In this document: one piece after another, positions 1 through 7,611 of the stretch
How positions within the stretch are numbered: position 1 is the first letter of the stretch
Layout of the letters: every line of letters begins with the position of its first letter
Source: Bacteroidales bacterium
Lineage (GTDB): Bacteria > Bacteroidota > Bacteroidia > Bacteroidales > UBA932
DNA: 42,450 nucleotides
Reading direction: 5' to 3'
NCBI GenBank assembly: GCA_024683255.1
Contig: JAIKYL010000144.1
Span: 1-42,450 of the forward strand
Made by a program: the position numbers and the translations under genes
The notes under the pieces: generated by a model
The model's input: only the letters and a program-made list of their open reading frames with translations
The model's database searches: none
Told to the model about the DNA's origin: nothing

Positions 1-2
1 TC

Positions 3-644
3 CTTGCACTGGCGGCACCGCTGGGGCTTCGGGCGCAGGAGGCGGCCAGAAAGGCCATTCCGGACGATGTCTTCTATCTGATGCCGGAATTCTGCCAGGG
101 AGTTGTCTATCTTCGCGGACAGGCTCCCGCGCAGGGCAAGATGAATATCTGCGCGGTGGACAATACCCTCCGCTTCCTTGACGAAGACGGGACGGAGCTG
201 GAAGCCTCCGGTGCCGATAATATTGTCAAGGTGCAGCTGGACACGGTCTGGTTCCTCCGGAGCCGGGGCATTTTCTACCGGATGTACCCCGCCACTTTCG
301 ACATGGGCGTAGCCCTCAAGCGGGATGTGCGGGTTCAGACGGACACCAAGCAGGGCGCCTACGGTGGCTCTTCCCAGACCAGTTCCATCCGGGAATACAG
401 CTCCTTATATACGGAATCGGGGATCTATAAACTGAATACCAACAAAACCTTCCCCTATCAGGTGTCGGAGACCCTCTTCCTGTACAAAGGTGAGGGCGTG
501 TATCCTTTAACCAAAAACAATCTTAAAAAGCTGTTCCCTGGCAGGAAGGCCGATATAGAGGCCTGGTTCAAGGCCGGAAACTCCCTTCCCAAGACCACGG
601 AAGACGCCGTGGCCCTTCTCTCTTCCTGGGCTGAAGAAAACTAG
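3..644 (+). CDS. Secreted protein of unknown function, 5' end outside the window
   Basis: The open frame is already running at base 3, so the start codon lies left of the window and 213 codons are visible. The first residues, LALAAPLGLRAQ, look like the hydrophobic core and cleavage region of a signal peptide, so the mature protein probably starts near EAARKAIPDD and is exported. The rest is a mixed-charge soluble domain with many beta-type stretches, and its C-terminus ends in a short helix-rich tail (NLKKLFPGRKADIEAWF). I see no catalytic motif, metal site or membrane segment and do not recognise the family. Its stop overlaps by four bases the stop of the leftward exonuclease gene, so the two genes converge with no room for a terminator. 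Confidence 0.8.
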   Translation, partial: LALAAPLGLRAQEAARKAIPDDVFYLMPEFCQGVVYLRGQAPAQGKMNICAVDNTLRFLDEDGTELEASGADNIVKVQLDTVWFLRSRGIFYRMYPATFDMGVALKRDVRVQTDTKQGAYGGSSQTSSIREYSSLYTESGIYKLNTNKTFPYQVSETLFLYKGEGVYPLTKNNLKKLFPGRKADIEAWFKAGNSLPKTTEDAVALLSSWAEEN

Positions 645-1534
645 AACAGCTTTCCGGTGGTGAATTTATCCCGGAGACCCTGGAGCTCGTCGGTGGTGGC
701 GGGCCGGTTGAGTGCAGCCTTGCGCTCTTCCTGGAACTGGGCTTTCAGGCGGGAGAACTGACGTTTGGTATCCAGCGTGAAGTCTCCGCCTTCAATCCAG
801 GCAAAGTACGAAGGCTCCGTGAGCCAGACTTCCCGGGCCGTCTTGCCCTTGTGCTTGCCAAAGCTTATGATGGCTTCCCCTTCATCGTTCAGGTACAGCC
901 TGCCGGCATAGTCCACCGTACGGGGCCGGCCGGCCACGCTGGCCAGGAAACTTACGTCGTTCTTAAGCTTATCCGGATACATATCCAGCTGACCCTTAAG
1001 TACTTCCATGGTGGCCACCGTATCGGCCTCCGCCGTGTGGGCGTTTTCGAAATCCTCTCCTCCGCAGTAGAAACGGTACGCGGCTTTAAGGTTCCGCGGC
1101 TCCATGTAATGATAGATGTTCTGCACGTCCACCATGAGTTTGGCATGCAGGTCCACCTCTATGTTCTTATGCATGAAAAGCCGGACGCGCTCAATTTCTT
1201 CCGCCAGCATGGGAAGGTCGAATTTGGCCGAATTGAAACCGGCCAGATCCGCATCCGAGAGCCAGGAGACCACCTCGTCCACGCAGTCGCAGAAACGCGG
1301 GCAGTCCACCAGATCTTCGTCCTTGATTCCGTTAACGGCCGATGCGGCCGGGCTGATAGGGAACTGCTTTCCCGCCACATAATCCCAGGGCTTGAAGCGC
1401 CAGGTCTTGATACGGGTTTCCCCGCCCGGCAGCGCCTTCACAAAGCTGAGTTCACAGATACAGTCCGTTGAAATATTCAGTCCCGTACTCTCTATATCAA
1501 AAAACAACAGCGGTCGTTGAAGATTCAGTTCCAT
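641..1534 (-). CDS. DnaQ-like DEDDh 3'-5' exonuclease with C-terminal accessory domain
   Basis: A 297-residue protein with the DEDDh exonuclease fold. Exo I is FFDIESTG (D13, E15), Exo II is GFNSAKFD (D106), and Exo III is HTAEAD (H166, D171), so all acidic ligands and the catalytic histidine are present. Residues about 210-262 form a second small domain (ISFGKHKGKTAREVWLTEPSYFAWI) of the type found after the nuclease in exodeoxyribonuclease X-like proteins. Such enzymes trim single-stranded 3' DNA ends in repair or proofreading. It lies 104 bases downstream of dnaN on the same strand, so the two are probably cotranscribed. A 64-base hairpin repeat sits between them, just upstream of this start. 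It could be an epsilon-like proofreading subunit or an ExoX-type repair nuclease; the C-terminal domain favours the latter. Confidence 0.88.
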   Translation of the reverse strand: MELNLQRPLLFFDIESTGLNISTDCICELSFVKALPGGETRIKTWRFKPWDYVAGKQFPISPAASAVNGIKDEDLVDCPRFCDCVDEVVSWLSDADLAGFNSAKFDLPMLAEEIERVRLFMHKNIEVDLHAKLMVDVQNIYHYMEPRNLKAAYRFYCGGEDFENAHTAEADTVATMEVLKGQLDMYPDKLKNDVSFLASVAGRPRTVDYAGRLYLNDEGEAIISFGKHKGKTAREVWLTEPSYFAWIEGGDFTLDTKRQFSRLKAQFQEERKAALNRPATTDELQGLRDKFTTGKLF

Positions 1535-1547
1535 ATGAAAAAATTTT

Positions 1548-1611
1548 GAGCCCCGTAGGGGCGATAGTAAGTCCCTCCCCCGAGGGGAGGGATTTAGTGT
1601 GGGGGTAACGT
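1548..1611 (+). repeat. Intergenic double-hairpin repeat, copy R1
   Basis: Sixty-four bases made of a short hairpin (CCCCGTAGGGG), a spacer (CGATAGTAAG), a second hairpin (TCCCTCCCC / GGGGAGGGA) and a conserved end (TTTAG...GGGGTAACGT). The same architecture and length recur at 10180-10243, with a compensatory base-pair change in the second stem, and at 9823-9884 on the other strand. It occupies most of the spacer between dnaN and the exonuclease gene and would be transcribed as part of that message. Confidence 0.85.
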
Positions 1612-1638
1612 GAGTGAAACGGATTCAGGAGCCGTAGG

Positions 1639-2760
1639 CTACTGGATCATGATGGGCATTAAGATGCCACAAACCTTTTCCGTAGCTGCTTCTTCTTCTG
1701 CGGGGAGGATGAGGGCGGCGCGGCGGGCGTCGGCAAACTTGATTACCAGGCTGTTGCAGCCCATGTTGGCCAGGATTTCCGTGAGGAAAGTGGACTTGAA
1801 GCCGATGGAAAGTTCGTCTCCCTGGTAGTTGCAGGAGATCTTTTCATAGGCGGCCAGGGCGAAGCCCAGATCCTGTGCGCTGATTTCCAGCTGACCTTCC
1901 TTGAGGGTGAACTTGATGTGGTTGGAGGCCTTGTTGGCGCACACTGCCACACGCTTTACGGTGTTAAGGAGCAGCTGACGGTCTATCTGCAGGATATTGG
2001 AATTGGCCGTGGGGATTACATCCCGGTATTTGGGATATTTGCCCACTACCAGGCGGCAGATAAGCGTCGTGCTGCCGAAGGTGAACTGTGCGTTGGTGTT
2101 GTCGAAACTCACTTCCACCTTCTCGTCTTCCTTGTCGATGATGGAGCGCAGCACGCCGGCCGGCTTCTTGTGCAGGATGAAGGAGGCCTTCTCCGGGGCC
2201 TTTACATCTCCGGTGGTGTAGCAGATGAGCTTGTGGGAATCCGAAGCCACCAGGGTGGTGCTTTCCGGTGCCATGTCGAAGAAGATACCGTTCATGGCAG
2301 GACGGATTTCATCGTCGGCCGTGGCGTAGATGGTGCTCTGGATGCCTTCCACCAGCGTTTCGGCCGGGAATTCCACCTTGAGGGCGTCTTCTCCGGTGCT
2401 CTTGATCTCCGGATAATCGTCGGCCGGGAAATACGGGAGTACGGAATTACCGCTGGCCCATTTGCACTCGAACGAGCTGTCCGTGGTGGTGGCGATGGAA
2501 AGCGGCTGGTCCGGCAGTTCCTTGAGGAGGTCCGTCATATGGCGGGCGGGCACGGCAATGGCGCCGTCTTCCTCTGCGCCTTCCACCTCAATGGCGGTGC
2601 GGAGGGTGAGTTCCGAGTCCGAAGCCGTGATTTCCAGCTTGCCATCTTTGAGGACAAACAGGAAGTTCTCCAGGATGGGAAGCGGAGACTTGGAAGGGAT
2701 GGCCTTGGAAACGTCCAGAAGGGCTTTCAGGAGATTGTTGCTGGAAATGTTGAGTTTCAT
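1639..2760 (-). CDS. dnaN: DNA polymerase III beta subunit (sliding clamp)
   Basis: At 373 residues this is the normal length for the bacterial beta clamp. It starts MKLNISSNNLLKALLDVSKAIPSKSPLPILENFL, the typical first-domain opening, and ends in the hydrophobic clamp C-terminus GILMPIMIQ. The protein forms a ring of two subunits, each with three similar domains, that encircles DNA and tethers the replicative polymerase and repair factors. It follows the his operon on the same strand but has its own promoter in the 72-base gap (TATATTTG read leftward at 2805-2798). The downstream neighbour is an exonuclease, a plausible DNA-metabolism pairing. It is not next to dnaA or recF here, as is common in Bacteroidota. 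Confidence 0.97.
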   Translation of the reverse strand: MKLNISSNNLLKALLDVSKAIPSKSPLPILENFLFVLKDGKLEITASDSELTLRTAIEVEGAEEDGAIAVPARHMTDLLKELPDQPLSIATTTDSSFECKWASGNSVLPYFPADDYPEIKSTGEDALKVEFPAETLVEGIQSTIYATADDEIRPAMNGIFFDMAPESTTLVASDSHKLICYTTGDVKAPEKASFILHKKPAGVLRSIIDKEDEKVEVSFDNTNAQFTFGSTTLICRLVVGKYPKYRDVIPTANSNILQIDRQLLLNTVKRVAVCANKASNHIKFTLKEGQLEISAQDLGFALAAYEKISCNYQGDELSIGFKSTFLTEILANMGCNSLVIKFADARRAALILPAEEEAATEKVCGILMPIMIQ

Positions 2761-2797
2761 ATTGTGTCTGTTTTTCTTGACAATGTTAGTTAGCAGA

Positions 2798-2805
2798 CAA
2801 ATATA
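2798..2805 (-). promoter_or_regulatory. Putative dnaN promoter, -7 element
   Basis: Read leftward this is TATATTTG, an exact match to the Bacteroidota -7 consensus TAnnTTTG, 38 bases before the dnaN start. The -33 position reads TTAG rather than TTTG. A small hairpin (CATTTTC-TCC-GAAAATG, 2808-2824) lies between the elements and the end of hisIE. Confidence 0.6.
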
Positions 2806-2832
2806 ATCATTTTCTCCGAAAATGCCTAATTT

Positions 2833-3432
2833 TTAACGATGTCTTAAAGCCAATTCTTTTTCCAGGTCCGGGAGGGATACATCCATGCTTTCCAGAAGGA
2901 CAAGAAGGTGATACACCAGGTCTCCGGCTTCGTAAATGAAGCGCTCCCGGTTGCCGTCCACGGCCTCAATCACCGCTTCGCCGGCCTCTTCCACCACTTT
3001 TTTGCCGATGGCCTTGGGCCCCTTGATGAACAGTTTGGAGGTGTAGGAACCTTCCGGCAGTTTGGCGTGCCTGTCCTTGATGAGGGCCGATAAGCTCCGC
3101 ACAAAACCTTCGTCCTCCGCCGTGTTGAAGCAGGCGGTGGTGCCCCGGTGGCAGGTGGGGCCGTCGGGCCGGGCCTGGATGAGGAGGGTATCCCCGTCAC
3201 AATCGGCCCACATTTTTACGATATGCAGGAAGTTGCCGCTGGTTTTTCCCTTGGTCCAGAGGCATTTACGGCCCCGGGACCAGAAGGTTACAAGCCCTTC
3301 GGCCGCACTTTTCTCAAACGCTTCTTCATTCATGTATCCCAGCATGAGCACCTTGAGGGTGGTAGCATCCTGCACAATCACCGGGAGCAAGCCGTCTCCG
3401 GTCTTTTCCAAATTGAAATCACTGAATTTCAT
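2833..3432 (-). CDS. hisI: Bifunctional phosphoribosyl-AMP cyclohydrolase / phosphoribosyl-ATP pyrophosphatase
   Basis: A HisIE fusion of 199 residues. It carries out steps 2 and 3 of histidine synthesis: PR-ATP to PR-AMP (HisE domain, about 115-199), then opening of the adenine ring (HisI domain, about 1-108). The HisI part shows the metal-site segment WADCDGD with C78 and the C94/C101 pair in [12 protein letters not shown]. The HisE part shows the helical all-alpha pattern [14 protein letters not shown] and the acidic metal-binding helices. It is the last gene of the his operon and overlaps the hisF stop by four bases (ATGA-type junction), so translation is probably coupled. Confidence 0.96.
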   Translation of the reverse strand: MKFSDFNLEKTGDGLLPVIVQDATTLKVLMLGYMNEEAFEKSAAEGLVTFWSRGRKCLWTKGKTSGNFLHIVKMWADCDGDTLLIQARPDGPTCHRGTTACFNTAEDEGFVRSLSALIKDRHAKLPEGSYTSKLFIKGPKAIGKKVVEEAGEAVIEAVDGNRERFIYEAGDLVYHLLVLLESMDVSLPDLEKELALRHR

Positions 3433-4181
3433 CTTACGTTAACATTTGCGGCTTTGAGGGCCTGTTTTAAAAGCGGAATGGGAATCTCCCCGTAGTGGAA
3501 GATGCTGGCGGCCAGGGCGGCATCGGCCCGGCCCACGGTGAGTACGTCCACTATGTCCTGTACGGAACCGGCGCCGCCGGAGGCGATGATAGGGATGGAG
3601 AGCATGGAACTCAGGCGGGCGTACACCTCACAGGCATAGCCGGCCTTGGTGCCGTCGTGGTCCATGGAGGTGAAGAGGATTTCCCCGGCACCCCGTTCCT
3701 GCGCCTCTGCAGCCCAGCTGAAGAGTTCCCGGTCCGTGAAGCGGGAACCGCCATGCGTGGTGCAGATCCATTTACCGTCCATGCATTTGGCGTCAATGGC
3801 CACTACAACAAACTGACTGCCGTATTTGCCGGAGAGCTGCTCAATGAGGGAAGGGTTGGCCAGGGCGGCGCTGTTCACGGAAACCTTGTCGGCCCCGGCA
3901 TCCAGCAGGCGCGCGGCGTCTTCCAAGGAGCCGATGCCGCCTCCCACCGTGAAGGGAATGTCAATTTCCCGGGCGATGCGCTCCACCAGGGCGGCGAAAG
4001 TCCGCCGGCCTTCCCGCGTGGCGCTGATGTCCAGGTACACCAGTTCGTCGGCCCCGTCGCGGGCATACTGGGCGCCCATCTCTACGGCGTCACCCACCTC
4101 GCGGAGTCCCTCGAAGTTGATGCCCTTTACCACCTGGCCGTCCTTTACGTCCAGGCAGGGGATTATTCGTTTTGCGACCAT
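3429..4181 (-). CDS. hisF: Imidazole glycerol phosphate synthase, cyclase subunit
   Basis: A 250-residue (beta-alpha)8 barrel. The two catalytic aspartates are visible: D11 in [12 protein letters not shown] and D130 in VVAIDAK. The phosphate-binding loops FTVGGGIGS and IIASGGAG are intact. With HisH it converts PRFAR and ammonia to imidazole glycerol phosphate and AICAR, with ammonia passing down the barrel from the glutaminase. It overlaps hisA by 19 bases and hisIE by 4. The N-terminus [11 protein letters not shown] fits the family start, so the annotated ATG is likely correct despite the overlap. Confidence 0.97.
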   Translation of the reverse strand: MVAKRIIPCLDVKDGQVVKGINFEGLREVGDAVEMGAQYARDGADELVYLDISATREGRRTFAALVERIAREIDIPFTVGGGIGSLEDAARLLDAGADKVSVNSAALANPSLIEQLSGKYGSQFVVVAIDAKCMDGKWICTTHGGSRFTDRELFSWAAEAQERGAGEILFTSMDHDGTKAGYACEVYARLSSMLSIPIIASGGAGSVQDIVDVLTVGRADAALAASIFHYGEIPIPLLKQALKAANVNVR

Positions 4182-4888
4182 AACTGAATGTCTTTGAGGG
4201 TGATACGATTCTCATAAAGGGCCTTTCCAACAATGGCCTTCTTAAGGCCTGCCGAATCCAGTGCCTGCAGGTCCTCCAGGGAGGATACGCCGCCGGAAAC
4301 GGTGAATACTATGCCGGGCCAAGCAGCTTGGAGACGCGTATAAAGGCCGATGGAAGGCCCCTGCAGCATGCCGTCCCGGGCAATGTCCGTTACAATGCAC
4401 TCACGGAGTCCCAACGGAAGGAAACGCTCCACCAGTTCATCAATGGTAAGCTGCGCCTCTTCCAGCCAGCCTTTTACGGCAATCCGGCCGTCCCGTACAT
4501 CGGCCCCCAGGATCATCCGGGTACCGAAGCGGTCCAGCCACTGCTCAAAGAGCTCCGGCTTCAGAGCCGCCACGCTGCCGGCGATGGCAAGGGTGGCTCC
4601 TGCGGAAAAAACGCTTTCCAGGGCTTCTGTGTTTCCGATTCCGCCGCCCCATTCCAGCTCACAGGAAACAGCTCGGGCAATGGCTTCCAGCGTGGCAAGG
4701 TTGCAGGGAACGCCCGCCTTGGCCCCGTCCAGATCCACCAGGTGGATGCGTTCCACGCCTGCATCGGAGAAACTCCGCGCCACGTCCACGGGAGAGCCGT
4801 CATAGGTCTTTTTCTGCCCGTAGTCTCCCCGGGTAAGGCGCACGCAGCGCCCGCCGATTAAATCTATAGCCGGTACAATCTTAATCAT
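4163..4888 (-). CDS. hisA: ProFAR isomerase (phosphoribosylformimino-5-aminoimidazole carboxamide ribotide isomerase)
   Basis: A 241-residue barrel related to HisF. It catalyses the Amadori rearrangement of ProFAR to PRFAR. The catalytic aspartates are D9 in [14 protein letters not shown] and D130 in GADVRDG, and the phosphate loops are EWGGGIGN and FTVSGGVSS. It sits between hisH and hisF with short overlaps (4 bases with hisH, 19 with hisF). Length and start are normal for the family. Confidence 0.97.
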   Translation of the reverse strand: MIKIVPAIDLIGGRCVRLTRGDYGQKKTYDGSPVDVARSFSDAGVERIHLVDLDGAKAGVPCNLATLEAIARAVSCELEWGGGIGNTEALESVFSAGATLAIAGSVAALKPELFEQWLDRFGTRMILGADVRDGRIAVKGWLEEAQLTIDELVERFLPLGLRECIVTDIARDGMLQGPSIGLYTRLQAAWPGIVFTVSGGVSSLEDLQALDSAGLKKAIVGKALYENRITLKDIQLWSQNE

Positions 4889-5532
4889 AGCGCCAGGAAG
4901 TTTTTAAGGATGGCGGCACCCACGTCTCCGCTCTTTTCCGGGTGGAACTGCGTGCCGTAAAAGTTCTCCCAGCGCAGCGCGGCGCTGAACAGCGTATCTC
5001 CGTGCCGGCAGGTGGCAATGGTATCCGGACAAAGCTCCGGATAATAAGAATGCACAAAGTACACAAAACTGCCGCTCGCCAGGTCCTTGAACAGCTTGCT
5101 TTCCAAATTGCCAATGCTGTTCCACCCCATGTGTGGCACCTTAGCAACATTCTCGACAGGAGAAAACTTATGCGAAGCATCGGCCTTATTATTCGCGTAG
5201 CAGAAGTTTTCTCCTGTCGGAAACCTTCGGACCTTTGTGTCAAAGATTCCCAAGCCTTCCGTAGGGCCTTCCTCCGAAGCCCGGCAAAGCACTTGCAACC
5301 CCACGCAGATGCCCAGTACCGGCACCCGCAGGCTCCTTATCACCTCGCACAGCCCGCGTTCCCTGAGGTTCTCCATGGCTTTTGCCGCATTGCCCACTCC
5401 GGGCAGTATCACCTTATCGGCCGATAAAATTCGCTCCGGCGAGGCCGTGAGTTCAAATTCCGCCCCCAGCCGGGAGAGGGCGTTTCCCACCGAGCGGATG
5501 TTCCCGGCGTCGTAGTCAATGAGAGCAATCAT
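4885..5532 (-). CDS. hisH: Imidazole glycerol phosphate synthase, glutaminase subunit, with in-frame palindromic insert
   Basis: Class I glutamine amidotransferase that supplies ammonia to HisF. I place the start at 5532 (MIALIDYDAGNIRSVGNAL); the frame stays open upstream, but that stretch lies inside hisB and looks non-coding. The catalytic triad is present: C76 in LGICVGLQ, and H197 and E199 in GTQFHPEKSG. The protein is 215 residues, longer than the usual roughly 195-205. The excess sits at residues about 105-127 (TGENFCYANNKADASHKFSP region), between VRRFP and the conserved KVPHMGWN. Exactly this stretch is encoded by a 16-base-stem hairpin (5154-5219). The reading frame is kept on both sides, so the enzyme is probably still active. 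Confidence 0.95.
   Translation of the reverse strand: MIALIDYDAGNIRSVGNALSRLGAEFELTASPERILSADKVILPGVGNAAKAMENLRERGLCEVIRSLRVPVLGICVGLQVLCRASEEGPTEGLGIFDTKVRRFPTGENFCYANNKADASHKFSPVENVAKVPHMGWNSIGNLESKLFKDLASGSFVYFVHSYYPELCPDTIATCRHGDTLFSAALRWENFYGTQFHPEKSGDVGAAILKNFLAL
5154..5219 (-). repeat. Palindromic element H3 inside hisH
   Basis: The left arm (5154-5169) and right arm (5204-5219) are 16-base perfect complements. Inside them a seven-pair stem (5170-5176 with 5192-5198, one G-T pair) is offset by a five-base bulge. Read on the hisH strand the inner part is ACGCGAA-TAATAAG-GCCGATGC. It shares CGCGAA-N7-GCCGATGC with the loop of the hairpin at 14387-14456, although the outer stems are unrelated. 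The 66 bases equal 22 codons, so the frame is preserved. Confidence 0.85.
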
Positions 5533-6587
5533 AGCAGTCCTTTGCTGGAAGGTAAATCGTAACTGAACACATTGCGGCGCACCGCCTGTTTCACCGAGCG
5601 GGCAAAGGCCTTGAAAATGCCTTCCGCCAGGTGGTGGTTGTTCTCCCCGCGGGCCTGCACGTAAAGATTGGCCTGCATGGCGTTGGAGAGGGATTTGAAG
5701 AAGTGGTGGAACATCTCCGTGGGAACGTCGCCCACGTATTCGCGCGTGAACTGAACGTCCCACACCAGCTCGCTCCGGCCGCCGAAATCCAGCAGCACCA
5801 GGGCGCGGCTCTCGTCCATGGGCAGGGCGAAACCGTAGCGCTCGATGCCCCGTTTGTGGCCCAGAGCCTGCCGCAGGGCTTCTCCCAGGGCAATGCCCAC
5901 GTCCTCCATGGTGTGGTGTTCGTCCACCTCCAGGTCTCCCTTGCAGCGGATTTCCAGGGCCAGGCCTCCATGAGTCACCAGTTGGTTAAGCATGTGATCC
6001 AGGAACTTAAGACCCGTATCTATGGCCGATGCCCCCTTGCCGTCCAAGTCCACCCGCACATAGATGTCCGTTTCGGCGGTCTTCCGCGCGATGACGGCGC
6101 TGCGCTCACTGCTGCGGATGGTCTCGGCCACCTCCGCCCAGCTCATCTCGCTTACCAGAAGCGCCCGGGCGCCCAGGTTTTCGGCCAGCTTGCGGTCCGT
6201 CTCCCGGTCCCCGATTACCCAGGAAGCCGCCAGGTCGTAAGTACCGTCCAGGTACTTGCCGAACATACCGGTACCGGGCTTTCGGTTGGGAGATTTTTCC
6301 TCCGGGAAGGACGGATCAATGAGGATGTCGTCAAAAACAACTCCTTCTCCTTCAAGCGTTTTCAATAGCAGGTTCTGGGCCGGCCAGAAGGTTTCTTCCG
6401 GGAAGGCTGGTGTGCCCAGGCCGTCCTGATTGGAGGCCATTACCAGCTTATATCCCAGCCCTGTGAGGGCTTTGAGGCCTGAGATGGCCCCGGGGACGAA
6501 TTCCACTTTTTCCAGGGCATCTATCTGCTCGTCGTAAGGCTCTTTGAGCAGGGTGCCGTCGCGGTCTACAATAATGACTTTATTCAT
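5529..6587 (-). CDS. hisB: Bifunctional histidinol-phosphatase / imidazoleglycerol-phosphate dehydratase
   Basis: The start is placed at 6587 (MNKVIIVDRDGTLL). The frame extends 12 codons further, but the family begins at this methionine. Residues 1 to about 165 are a HAD-type phosphatase with nucleophile motif DRDGTLL (D8, D10) and ending motif GDRETDRKLAENLG. Residues about 172-352 are the dehydratase, with metal-binding motifs DEHHTMEDVG and NHHLAE. The phosphatase segment DPSFPEEKSPNRKP aligns with the zinc loop of E. coli HisB (Cys-x-His...Cys-x-Cys), but all four ligands are absent. The start overlaps the hisC stop by 8 bases, and the stop overlaps the hisH start by 4. Confidence 0.95.
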   Translation of the reverse strand: MNKVIIVDRDGTLLKEPYDEQIDALEKVEFVPGAISGLKALTGLGYKLVMASNQDGLGTPAFPEETFWPAQNLLLKTLEGEGVVFDDILIDPSFPEEKSPNRKPGTGMFGKYLDGTYDLAASWVIGDRETDRKLAENLGARALLVSEMSWAEVAETIRSSERSAVIARKTAETDIYVRVDLDGKGASAIDTGLKFLDHMLNQLVTHGGLALEIRCKGDLEVDEHHTMEDVGIALGEALRQALGHKRGIERYGFALPMDESRALVLLDFGGRSELVWDVQFTREYVGDVPTEMFHHFFKSLSNAMQANLYVQARGENNHHLAEGIFKAFARSVKQAVRRNVFSYDLPSSKGLL

Positions 6588-7611
6588 AGCGGGAGAGGGA
6601 TTGAATAAGGTTGTCGTTTTCACGGGGGGTTCCTACGGTAATGCGGAGACAGCCCGCACAGAGCGGTTGGCGGGAACGGTTCCGTACGATGATGCCATCG
6701 GAAAGGAGGTGCTGATAAAGCCGATCCGGGTTGTCTACCTGCACCAGCAGGAAATTGGCATCGCTGGGCCAGACCTTCTTCACAAAAGGGAAAGAGGGGA
6801 GCGTTCCGGCAAGGCGGGCGCGCTGGGCCACAATCTCCGCCACATTGTCCTGCACGGGCATTTCCAGGGCGCGGAAAGCGGCCTCCTGGGCGGCCTGGCT
6901 GATGTTGTAGGGATATTTCACCCGGTTCATCAGGTCAATTACATAAGCGTTTGCATAGGCCAGTCCCAGGCGAAGGCCGGCCATGCCGTAGGCCTTTGAG
7001 AAGGTCTGCAGCACCACCAGATTGGGATATTCCAGCACCTTCTGCCGAAGGCTGCCCTTTGCGCTGAAATCGGCATACGCCTCGTCCAGCACCACCATAC
7101 CGGGAAAGCACTGCACCAGGTCCATCAACTGAGCGGGATCAAAGGCATTCCCGGAAGGATTGTTGGGGCTGCAGAGGAAAAGGAGCTTGGTGTTCCCGTC
7201 GGCAGCGGAAAGGATGGCGTCCATGGGGAGGGAAAAGTCCGGTCCCAGCTGCACGCCGCGCACTTTTACGTCGTTGATATCGGCCGCCACGGCGTACATA
7301 CCATAGCTGGGCACTATGGCCACGGCGTTATCCTGTCCGGGCGTACAGAAGATGCGGAACATGAGGTCGATGGCTTCGTCGCTGCCGTTACCCAGGAAGA
7401 TGTTCTCCACCGGCAGGCCTTTGATGGCCGATATCCGCCGCTTCAGGGCCTTCTGCCGCGGGTCCGGATAGCGGTTGAAGCCGATGCCCTCATACGGGCT
7501 TTCGTTGGCGTCCAGGAAAATGTCCGGTGCGCCCTGGCATTCATCCCGGGCGGTGGAATAGGGGGAGAGGCTGCGGATATTGGACCGCACCAGTGCTTCT
7601 ATCTTGTTCAT
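6580..7611 (-). CDS. hisC: Histidinol-phosphate aminotransferase
   Basis: A 343-residue fold-type I PLP enzyme that transfers the amino group of glutamate to imidazole acetol phosphate. The PLP lysine is K206 in LQTFSKAYGMAGLRLG. The substrate and cofactor motifs LDANESPY, FLGNGSDEAID, SPNNPSGN and VLDEAYADF are all present. The start overlaps the hisD stop by four bases (ATGA), and the stop runs eight bases into hisB. Length is normal. Confidence 0.96.
   Translation of the reverse strand: MNKIEALVRSNIRSLSPYSTARDECQGAPDIFLDANESPYEGIGFNRYPDPRQKALKRRISAIKGLPVENIFLGNGSDEAIDLMFRIFCTPGQDNAVAIVPSYGMYAVAADINDVKVRGVQLGPDFSLPMDAILSAADGNTKLLFLCSPNNPSGNAFDPAQLMDLVQCFPGMVVLDEAYADFSAKGSLRQKVLEYPNLVVLQTFSKAYGMAGLRLGLAYANAYVIDLMNRVKYPYNISQAAQEAAFRALEMPVQDNVAEIVAQRARLAGTLPSFPFVKKVWPSDANFLLVQVDNPDRLYQHLLSDGIIVRNRSRQPLCAGCLRITVGTPRENDNLIQSLSRYE

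Noticed and set aside
1548..1611. The R1-R4 repeats as a CRISPR array
   Set aside because: Copies are single, far apart, in different orientations and lack spacers or cas genes.
5533..5763. The upstream extension of the hisH open frame (77 more codons)
   Set aside because: It lies inside hisB in another frame. It is Arg/Gly/Pro-rich, and HisH proteins start at the IDYDAGN motif.
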